Assembly (NCBI GenBank): GCA_002448875.1
Contig: DKAS01000189.1
Location: 1-12,109 of the forward strand
Reading direction: 5' to 3'
Length of the DNA stretch: 12,109 nucleotides
From: Proteobacteria bacterium UBA6920
GTDB taxonomy: Bacteria > Pseudomonadota > Gammaproteobacteria > SG8-11
Shown: piece by piece, positions 7,666 to 12,109 of the stretch
Layout of the letters: the number at the start of each line of letters is the position of its first letter
Numbering within the stretch: position 1 is the stretch's first letter
Translations under genes and position numbers: made by a program
The notes under the pieces: generated by a model
Told to the model about the DNA's origin: nothing
Databases searched by the model: none
The model's input: the letters and a program-made list of their open reading frames with translations, nothing else

Positions 7666-7694
7666 ATTCTAATGATTCGTCGCCTGCGGTACAA
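7666..7694 (-). promoter_or_regulatory. Putative promoter of the HIT gene
   Basis: Read on the minus strand, TTGTAC (complement of 7689-7694) and TAGAAT (complement of 7666-7671) are separated by 17 bp. The -10 matches consensus at 5 of 6 positions and the -35 at 3 of 6. The start would fall near 7659, about 15 bp before the AGGAGG of the HIT gene. Its -35 overlaps the -10-like TACAAT facing the other way. Confidence 0.4.
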
Positions 7695-7695
7695 T
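7690..7695 (+). promoter_or_regulatory. -10-like box directly before the amidotransferase ATG
   Basis: TACAAT (7690-7695) ends five bases before the ATG at 7701. A start 6-8 bases downstream of it would fall on the start codon, predicting a leaderless or nearly leaderless mRNA, in keeping with the absence of a Shine-Dalgarno sequence. No good -35 is seen at 16-18 bp. TTGAAT at 7662 is 22 bp away. Confidence 0.35.
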
Positions 7696-7700
7696 GCGCC

Positions 7701-8438
7701 ATGAACAACCGCAAGGTGCTCATCATCAAAACCGGAAGCAAGATCGCCGGGGTCGAAGCCGCGGGTGACTATGACCGCTGGATCATGACGCGCGGCGGCC
7801 TGACGGACGACACCGTCCGCGTGGTCGAGCCCATGCACGAACCTTTGCCCGACAGCGATACCCTGCGCGCCGTCATTATCACCGGCTCCGCCGCCATGGT
7901 CACCGACGACACCCCCTGGGTAGACGAGTGCAAGCGCTGGCTGCAACAGGCGCTGACGCGGCCTTTGCCCATGCTCGGGATTTGTTTCGGCCACCAGCTG
8001 CTGGCAGCGGTGCTCGGCGGCCGGGTGGACTACAATCCGCGCGGCGTAGAGGTTGGCATCACCAACATCGACAATCTCGCAGCGCACAGCGACGACATGC
8101 TGCTGGGCACCCTGCCCGCGGTGTTCGCCGCGCCCATGAGTCATCAGCAGTCGGTGCTGGACCTGCCGCCGGGTGCGCAGCGCCTGGCCACCACCGCCCT
8201 GGATGACTGCGCGGCTTTCGTCTATCAACGGCGAATCTGGGGTTTGCAATTCCATCCCGAATTCGACGCCGCCATCACCCGCCACTACATCGAACGCAAT
8301 CGCGCGCTGCTCGAACGCCAGGGGCGGGACGCGGCATTGCTGCTGGCCGCCTGCCGCGATCACCCCCTGCAACATCGGCCCCTGCAGCGTTTTGTCACGG
8401 CGTTCTGCCACCCCAGCGCTACCCCCGGTTCCGTCTAA
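7701..8438 (+). CDS. Class I glutamine amidotransferase-like protein (GMP synthase GATase domain family)
   Basis: A 245-aa stand-alone class I glutamine amidotransferase. The nucleophile elbow G-I-C95-F-G-H-Q and the downstream Q-F-H185-P-E187-F supply the Cys-His-Glu triad that releases ammonia from glutamine. GSAAMVTDDTPWV (62-74) matches the oxyanion-loop region of the GuaA-like subfamily. There is no synthetase domain, so the ammonia acceptor is unknown. Members of this group are often annotated only as glutamine amidotransferase or GMP synthase-like. The start at 7701 is preferred over an upstream in-frame TTG (7662), because the conserved strand KVLIIKTG begins four residues later and the extra 13 residues look unrelated. 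It is divergent from the HIT gene and precedes an AT-rich gap. The family is certain and the specific role is not. Confidence 0.88.
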   Translation: MNNRKVLIIKTGSKIAGVEAAGDYDRWIMTRGGLTDDTVRVVEPMHEPLPDSDTLRAVIITGSAAMVTDDTPWVDECKRWLQQALTRPLPMLGICFGHQLLAAVLGGRVDYNPRGVEVGITNIDNLAAHSDDMLLGTLPAVFAAPMSHQQSVLDLPPGAQRLATTALDDCAAFVYQRRIWGLQFHPEFDAAITRHYIERNRALLERQGRDAALLLAACRDHPLQHRPLQRFVTAFCHPSATPGSV

Positions 8439-8546
8439 ATATATAGAGTAAGCTCCGCAAAACCCTCTCGGTCCATATAAATATCCGCTATATCAGCTCA
8501 CTCAATGCGTATTTATTTTTTATAGCCCGAGCATGCTAGGATGCCA

Positions 8547-8575
8547 TGGACTAAAGCATTTCGTTTGAATATAAT
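8547..8575 (+). promoter_or_regulatory. Sigma-70-like promoter of the rhodanese gene
   Basis: TATAAT (8570-8575, perfect -10) is preceded by TGGACT (8547-8552, 4 of 6 to TTGACA) at the optimal 17-bp spacing. It lies in the most AT-rich stretch of the window (8439-8626). A start near 8582 leaves a leader of about 45 nt before the ATG. Upstream in the same gap, GAGTAAGCT (8446-8454) and AGCTCACTC (8495-8503) form an imperfect dyad (8 of 9) of unknown role. Confidence 0.6.
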
Positions 8576-8626
8576 TATCTTCTTATTTTCTTATTCGTTT
8601 ATCCAACCGTGCAAGGAACCCACTCA

Positions 8627-9223
8627 ATGATGAAACCGATTGCGATCGTCGCGCTGGCTATTTCGTTTGCCAGTTTTCAGGTCCAGGCTTTCGACGCCGC
8701 CAAAGTGCCCGAGAAAAAACGCACTTCCCTCGGCTTGTACTACAGCGCGCAGGAAGCGTATGCGCAAATGACCAAGAACGGCGACCACACCCTGTTTCTT
8801 GATGTCCGCACCCGTCCGGAAATCATGTTCATCGGCATGCCGGCGGTGGCCGATGCCAACGTTCCCTATATGGAACTGAATGAGTGGTATGCCTGGAACG
8901 ACCAGAAGAACGAATTCAAGATGGAAGTCAATTCCGAATTCGCCAACGACGTAGCCAAGCGCCTGCAGGATAAACACCTGAGCAAGGACGACACCATCAT
9001 CGTCATGTGCCGCTCCGGTGACCGCAGCGCCAAGGCCGCGGACCTGCTGGCCAAGCTGGGCTACACCAAGGTGTACTCCGTCGTCGAAGGCTTTGAAGGC
9101 GACAAGGCGGAAGACGGTCCGAACAAGGGCCAGCGCACCGTCAACGGCTGGAAGAACGCGGGCCTGCCCTGGAGCTACTCCCTGGCCAAGACCAAGATGT
9201 TCAAGGTCGAAAACGTAGAATAA
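8627..9223 (+). CDS. Exported rhodanese-like sulfurtransferase
   Basis: A 198-aa protein with a Sec signal peptide (MMKP, hydrophobic 4-20, likely cleavage after VQA at 21) and one rhodanese domain, so it should act in the periplasm. FLDVRTRPE (57-65) is the CH2A-type motif. The active-site loop is C128-R-S-G-D-R-S, where Cys would carry the persulfide. The loop length is that of a sulfurtransferase, not of the longer Cdc25-type loop. The C-terminus VEGFEGDKAEDGP...VNGWKNAGLPWSY is shared by a family of periplasmic rhodaneses in proteobacteria, as I recall them. The donor and acceptor are unknown, and sulfur-compound handling is an inference. Start choice: AAGGAA (8613-8618) precedes the ATG at 8627 by 8 nt; ATG 8630 is also possible. 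The gene is apparently monocistronic, between its own promoter and a terminator. Confidence 0.88.
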   Translation: MMKPIAIVALAISFASFQVQAFDAAKVPEKKRTSLGLYYSAQEAYAQMTKNGDHTLFLDVRTRPEIMFIGMPAVADANVPYMELNEWYAWNDQKNEFKMEVNSEFANDVAKRLQDKHLSKDDTIIVMCRSGDRSAKAADLLAKLGYTKVYSVVEGFEGDKAEDGPNKGQRTVNGWKNAGLPWSYSLAKTKMFKVENVE

Positions 9224-9241
9224 CCATCTCCTTCTCTTCCT

Positions 9242-9295
9242 GTTCAATTCCCGCGCCGCCATCGGTGACGCGGGAATTGAACGGAAGCTTTTTTT
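9242..9295 (+). terminator. Rho-independent-type terminator after the rhodanese gene
   Basis: A perfect 14-bp inverted repeat (GTTCAATTCCCGCG at 9242-9255, complement at 9269-9282) with a 13-nt loop begins 18 bp after the rhodanese stop. A run of seven T (9289-9295) follows six bases beyond the stem. The gap between stem and T-run is longer than ideal, but position and stem strength support termination. It separates the rhodanese unit from the urease regulatory region. Confidence 0.75.
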
Positions 9296-9311
9296 GCTCC
9301 ATCCCGGTGCG
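9295..9311 (+). promoter_or_regulatory. Putative NtrC-binding site
   Basis: The 17-bp sequence reads TGCTCCA-TCC-CGGTGCG. Compared with the enterobacterial NtrC dyad TGCACCA-N3-TGGTGCA it matches 11 of 14 specified positions with exact 7-3-7 spacing. Its centre lies about 118 bp upstream of the start predicted from the sigma-54 element, a usual enhancer distance. Only one copy was found, although NtrC sites are often paired. Confidence 0.5.
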
Positions 9312-9375
9312 CCTGCCCTCTTTTAGGGATTCCTGATCGCCGCCCGATCCGTTTTTTTCAGCAAGTTTCCAGCAA

Positions 9376-9388
9376 TATCATTCACTTA
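9376..9388 (+). promoter_or_regulatory. Putative IHF site
   Basis: TATCATTCACTTA fits the IHF consensus WATCAR-N4-TTR with one mismatch (T for R). It lies between the NtrC-like dyad and the sigma-54 element, about -45 to -33 from the predicted start, where a DNA bend would help an enhancer-bound activator reach the polymerase. IHF-like matches are common by chance, so the call rests on position. Confidence 0.35.
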
Positions 9389-9394
9389 AGCTCG

Positions 9395-9410
9395 TGGTAC
9401 AGGCTTTGCA
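9395..9410 (+). promoter_or_regulatory. Sigma-54 (RpoN) -24/-12 promoter of the nickel transport-urease operon
   Basis: TGGTACAGGCTTTGCA aligns without gaps to the RpoN consensus TGGCACG-N4-TTGCW. The invariant GG (9396-9397) and GC (9408-9409) are separated by the required 10 bp, and the flanking T, AC, TT and A also match. Transcription would start near 9421, leaving a leader of about 66 nt before the ATG at 9487. With the NtrC-like and IHF-like sites upstream, the arrangement is that of a nitrogen-limitation-induced promoter, a logical control for urease. Confidence 0.65.
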
Positions 9411-9486
9411 ATCCGCCCGTCGTTGCGGCGGCCGTTTTTGGTCGCCAGCACCAAAACAAGGACCAAGCGCGGATGTGGAGACGCCA

Positions 9487-10161
9487 ATGCTGTCGCCGAT
9501 TTTTTCCCTGACCAGTACGGCTTTACTGCTGGGGGGACTGCACGCCCTGGACAGCGACCATCTCATGGCGGTGACCGCCCTCAGCCATCGCCAACACGGC
9601 AGCCGGCAACTGGTCGCGTTCTGCCTGCGCTGGGCATCGGGGCACGGCCTTACCCTGCTCGTGCTCGGTCTGTTGGTCGGCCTGGCGGGTATCGGCTTGC
9701 CAAAAAGTTTTTCACTCAGCGCCGAACTGGCGATCGCCCTGTTGCTGCTGACCGCGGGCGGTGGCCTGCTCTGGCGCCTGGGTCACGATCTGGCCGAGCA
9801 TCGACGCTGTCATCATCGCCTGCCGCGGCACAGCCATGGCTGGTTCGGCACTGGCGCCGAAGCGGCGCATCGCCACCCGCACCTGCCGGTGCTGGTGGGA
9901 ATCGTGCACGGTGCCGCCGGTTCCTCGCAACTGCTGGCCCTGCTGCCGCTGGCGGGAATTCATGACGCCACGACGATTCTTGCCTACCTGCTCTGTTTTA
10001 CCTTCGGTACGCTGCTGACCATGATGCTGGTCGGGGCGCTGCTCGGCCAGATGCGCCGACACCTCACGCCGCATCCGCGGCTGACCCTGGGAATGCGTGC
10101 CGTCACCGGCCTGGGCTGTCTGCTCTCCGCCGGCTGGCTGTTGCGAGGCCTGAGCCTGTGA
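9487..10161 (+). CDS. Nickel transporter-like membrane protein (NicO/UreH-type) of the urease operon
   Basis: A 224-aa integral membrane protein with about six predicted transmembrane segments (roughly 5-22, 42-69, 78-98, 133-155, 160-186, 200-222). H19-A-L-D-S-D-H25 near the end of the first segment corresponds to the H-A-x-D-x-D-H metal motif of nickel/cobalt permeases. GIVHGAAGSSQLL (138-150) and CFTFGTLLTM (170-179) match later signature regions of the NicO/UreH-like group. The loop between segments 3 and 4 (about 100-132) is His-rich (for example CHHRLPRHSH), plausible for Ni2+ capture. The ATG at 9487 is preferred because GGAG (9477-9480) lies six bases upstream and the first membrane segment begins there; a longer GTG-initiated frame would start inside the sigma-54 element. 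It overlaps ureD by 4 bp, linking its job to urease nickel supply. Nickel specificity is inferred from motif and context. Confidence 0.82.
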   Translation: MLSPIFSLTSTALLLGGLHALDSDHLMAVTALSHRQHGSRQLVAFCLRWASGHGLTLLVLGLLVGLAGIGLPKSFSLSAELAIALLLLTAGGGLLWRLGHDLAEHRRCHHRLPRHSHGWFGTGAEAAHRHPHLPVLVGIVHGAAGSSQLLALLPLAGIHDATTILAYLLCFTFGTLLTMMLVGALLGQMRRHLTPHPRLTLGMRAVTGLGCLLSAGWLLRGLSL

Positions 10162-10994
10162 CCGCAGCCATGACCATGACCGATCAGGGCTGGCAGGCGT
10201 ATCTGCAGCTGGGCTACGACCGGCGCGGCGGGCGCACGGTGCTCAGCCGGCGCCGCCACCATGGCCCGCTGGCGGTACAGAAGACATTTCATCCCGAAGG
10301 CGAAACCTGCCACACCTACATTCTGCATCCGCCGGGCGGTGTCGCCGCCGGCGACACGCTGCATATCGACGCGCAGCTGGACGCCCACAGCCATGCTTTG
10401 ATCACCACGCCGGCGGCGGGAAAAATTTACCGCAGTGACGGCGCCGTCAGCTGTCTGCGCCAGCGTCTGCAGGTAGCGGCCGGCGCCGTCGTCGAATGGC
10501 TGCCGCAGGAAAACATCCTGTTCAGCGGCTGCCGGGCGCAAACCAGCACCGACATCCACTTGGCGGGCGACGCGCGCTGCCTGGCCTGGGAAACCACCTG
10601 TTTCGGCCGGCCGGCCTGCGGCGAGCGCTATACCCAGGGCTGGCTGCGGCAATCGCTGCAATTGTGGCGCGACGGCAAACCTCTGTTCATCGACCGCCAG
10701 CACGTGGTCGGCGGCGAGGCCCTGCAGCAGGCCGCCTGGGGTCTGGACGATCAGCCGGTGCACGGCGTGATGCTGGCCACGGCGATGGACGCCGCGCTGC
10801 TCGATAGCATCGACGAGAGCCTGCGGCCGGCTGATCGCCATCTGGCCCTGTCGCTGGTCGGCGACGTTTTCGTCGCCCGTTATCTGGGCCCCAGCGCCAC
10901 TGACGCGCAACTGCTGTTTCGCCGCTGGTGGCACCTGCTGCGCCCGTTGCTGCTGCAGCGGCCAGCCTGCGAACCCAGAATCTGGCATACCTGA
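10158..10994 (+). CDS. ureD: Urease accessory protein UreD
   Basis: A 278-aa urease maturation factor (UreD, called UreH in some species). It binds apo-urease and, with UreF and UreG, forms the complex through which nickel reaches the active site. Family landmarks are HPPGGVAAGDTL (57-68), ITTPAAGKIYRS (82-93) and EWLPQENILF (113-122). The length is typical. Start: GTG at 10158 overlaps the transporter stop as GTGA and has GAGG (10145-10148) nine bases upstream. ATG codons at 10170 and 10176 are alternatives and would shorten the protein by 4-6 residues only. ureA follows after 30 bp. The partners ureE, ureF and ureG are expected downstream of ureC, outside the window. Confidence 0.95.
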   Translation: MTAAMTMTDQGWQAYLQLGYDRRGGRTVLSRRRHHGPLAVQKTFHPEGETCHTYILHPPGGVAAGDTLHIDAQLDAHSHALITTPAAGKIYRSDGAVSCLRQRLQVAAGAVVEWLPQENILFSGCRAQTSTDIHLAGDARCLAWETTCFGRPACGERYTQGWLRQSLQLWRDGKPLFIDRQHVVGGEALQQAAWGLDDQPVHGVMLATAMDAALLDSIDESLRPADRHLALSLVGDVFVARYLGPSATDAQLLFRRWWHLLRPLLLQRPACEPRIWHT

Positions 10995-11024
10995 ACAACA
11001 AGTAAACGATGGGAGTATTGCACC

Positions 11025-11327
11025 ATGGAACTCACCCCCCGGGAAAAAGACAAGCTGCTGGTGTTCACTGCCGCTCTGCTCGCGGAGCGGCGCAAGGCGC
11101 GTGGCCTGAAATTGAATTATCCGGAAGCGGTGGCCTATATCAGCGCCGCCATCATGGAAGGCGCCCGTGACGGACGCAGCGTCGCCGAGTTGATGGGCTA
11201 TGGCGCCAGCCTGCTCGGCCGCGACGATGTCATGGACGGCATCGCCGAACTGATCACCGAGGTGCAGGTGGAAGCCACCTTCCCTGACGGCAGCAAGCTG
11301 GTCACCGTGCACAACCCCATCGTCTGA
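11025..11327 (+). CDS. ureA: Urease subunit gamma
   Basis: A 100-aa protein, the standard size for the smallest subunit of a three-subunit bacterial urease. It is near-consensus throughout: [20 protein letters not shown] at the start, [20 protein letters not shown], and a C-terminus containing [20 protein letters not shown] and TVHNPI. It packs with UreB and UreC in the (alpha-beta-gamma)3 enzyme but contributes no nickel ligand. GGGAG (11011-11015) is nine bases before the ATG. The ureB start is 28 bp downstream, within the same operon. There is no sign of the gamma-beta fusion seen in Helicobacter. Confidence 0.98.
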   Translation: MELTPREKDKLLVFTAALLAERRKARGLKLNYPEAVAYISAAIMEGARDGRSVAELMGYGASLLGRDDVMDGIAELITEVQVEATFPDGSKLVTVHNPIV

Positions 11328-11355
11328 ACCACAGTCATCAACCTCGGAGCCAGCC

Positions 11356-11682
11356 ATGCAACCCGGTGAAATGTTTATCGACGACGGCGAGATCGAGCTC
11401 AATGCCGGTCGTCGCACCCTGGTCATCAATGTCGCCAACAGTGGCGACCGCCCCATTCAGGTGGGTTCCCACTACCACTTTTACGAAACCAACGACGCCC
11501 TGCAATTCAATAGACCGGCGACCCTGGGCATGCGCCTGGACATCGCCGCCGGCACCGCGGTGCGCTTCGAACCCGGGCAGCAGCGCCAGGTGACCCTGGT
11601 TGCCTATGGCGGCGACGGCATCGTTTTCGGCTTTCAGAAAAAAATAATGAACAAGCTGCCGCAGGGGGGTAAGCAGTCATGA
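11356..11682 (+). CDS. ureB: Urease subunit beta
   Basis: A 108-aa protein matching urease beta: [19 protein letters not shown] at the start, [20 protein letters not shown] (31-50) and a C-terminal [13 protein letters not shown]. It is a structural subunit of the urease trimer of trimers. The last ~13 residues ([14 protein letters not shown]) are a polar tail, variable in this family. GGAG (11346-11349) precedes the ATG by six bases. The stop overlaps the ureC start in ATGA (11679-11682), implying translational coupling that would keep subunit amounts balanced. Confidence 0.97.
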   Translation: MQPGEMFIDDGEIELNAGRRTLVINVANSGDRPIQVGSHYHFYETNDALQFNRPATLGMRLDIAAGTAVRFEPGQQRQVTLVAYGGDGIVFGFQKKIMNKLPQGGKQS

Positions 11683-12109
11683 GCAGAATCACGCGCCGGG
11701 CTTATGCGGAAATGTTCGGCCCCACGGTAGGCGACCGGGTGCGGCTGGGCGACACCGATCTGGTAATCGAAGTCGAAGCCGATCGCACCATCTACGGTGA
11801 AGAGGTGAAATTCGGCGGCGGCAAAGTAATCCGCGACGGCATGGGGCAAAGCCAGCGTCCGGCAAGCGAATCCGCCGACACCGTCATAACCAACGCCCTG
11901 ATTCTGGACTACCAGGGCATCATCAAAGCGGACATCGGCATCAAGCACGGACGCATCAGCGGCATCGGCAAAGCGGGCAATCCGGACGTGCAGCCGGGCG
12001 TCGACATCATCATCGGCCCCGGCACTGAAATCATCGCCGGCGAGGGTCAGATCATCACCGCCGGCGGCATCGACGCGCATATCCATTTCATCTGCCCGCA
12101 GCAGGTGGA
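11679..12109 (+). CDS. ureC: Urease subunit alpha, N-terminal part (runs off the window)
   Basis: The first 143 codons of the catalytic urease subunit (about 570 aa when complete). It begins [20 protein letters not shown] and keeps [27 protein letters not shown] and the composite amidohydrolase segment [18 protein letters not shown]134 and H136 in the last motif are two of the nickel ligands and fall at the same numbers as in the well-studied Klebsiella enzyme. The carbamylated Lys, the remaining His/Asp ligands and the flap lie beyond the window. The ATG overlaps the ureB stop by 4 bp, and a G-rich Shine-Dalgarno sequence (about 11663-11669) is inside ureB. The enzyme hydrolyses urea to ammonia and carbamate in the cytosol. 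The visible part is intact. Confidence 0.98.
   Translation, partial: MSRITRRAYAEMFGPTVGDRVRLGDTDLVIEVEADRTIYGEEVKFGGGKVIRDGMGQSQRPASESADTVITNALILDYQGIIKADIGIKHGRISGIGKAGNPDVQPGVDIIIGPGTEIIAGEGQIITAGGIDAHIHFICPQQV

Noticed and set aside
7662..7700. TTG start for the amidotransferase
   Set aside because: It adds 13 residues that do not fit the family, precedes the -10-like box, and has no Shine-Dalgarno sequence.
9353..9381. Sigma-70 promoter using TATCAT (9376-9381) as -10 for the urease operon
   Set aside because: No -35 hexamer of any quality lies 16-18 bp upstream (only a T-run). The same bases fit better as an IHF site.
9394..9486. Extended N-terminus of the nickel transporter from a GTG at 9394
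   Set aside because: It would start within the sigma-54 element, upstream of the predicted transcription start. The ATG at 9487 has a well-placed GGAG.
9984..11456. 490-aa open frame on the minus strand across the transporter, ureD and ureA
   Set aside because: It is antisense to several conserved urease genes; its composition is a GC artefact.

Overview
The window is GC-rich, gene-dense proteobacterial DNA with short intergenic gaps, ATGA/GTGA-type overlaps and Shine-Dalgarno starts. It most resembles a gammaproteobacterial (possibly betaproteobacterial) autotroph or methylotroph. That placement is an inference from two things: a bacterial sucrose synthase together with a fused sucrose-phosphate synthase/phosphatase, which is a gene set known from ammonia oxidisers, sulfur oxidisers and methylotrophs, and an adjacent urease operon. 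The species cannot be read from the sequence.

Layout. Positions 1-4790 (+ strand) hold a sucrose operon: the 3' end of a PfkB-family fructokinase, a bifunctional sucrose-phosphate synthase/phosphatase (730 aa) overlapping it by 7 bp, and sucrose synthase (796 aa). Facing it on the minus strand (5067-6284) is glgC, which makes ADP-glucose. The convergent gap between them carries a palindromic element of three related arms (4797-5036). Upstream of glgC is a 506-bp gene-free stretch with a GC-rich nested hairpin, an array of TGTCCC motifs about 24 bp apart, and a sigma-70-like promoter for a small DnaQ-type exonuclease homologue (6791-7276) that lacks expected catalytic residues. Next come a convergent HIT-family hydrolase (minus), a divergent class I glutamine amidotransferase, an AT-rich gap with a good promoter, and an exported rhodanese (8627-9223) followed by a strong terminator hairpin.

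From 9295 a nitrogen-control region begins: an NtrC-like dyad, an IHF-like site and a sigma-54 -24/-12 element with exact GG-N10-GC spacing. It leads into a nickel-transporter-like membrane protein, ureD, ureA, ureB and the first 143 codons of ureC, which runs off the window.

How the genes work together. The sucrose block can make sucrose (SPS, then SPP), cleave it to NDP-glucose plus fructose (SUS) and rephosphorylate the fructose (fructokinase). GlgC opposite shares the ADP-glucose pool if the SUS uses ADP. The urease block imports nickel, assembles the metallocentre and hydrolyses urea to ammonia, and its upstream region looks nitrogen-regulated. No mobile-element gene, CRISPR array, tRNA or rRNA was seen.
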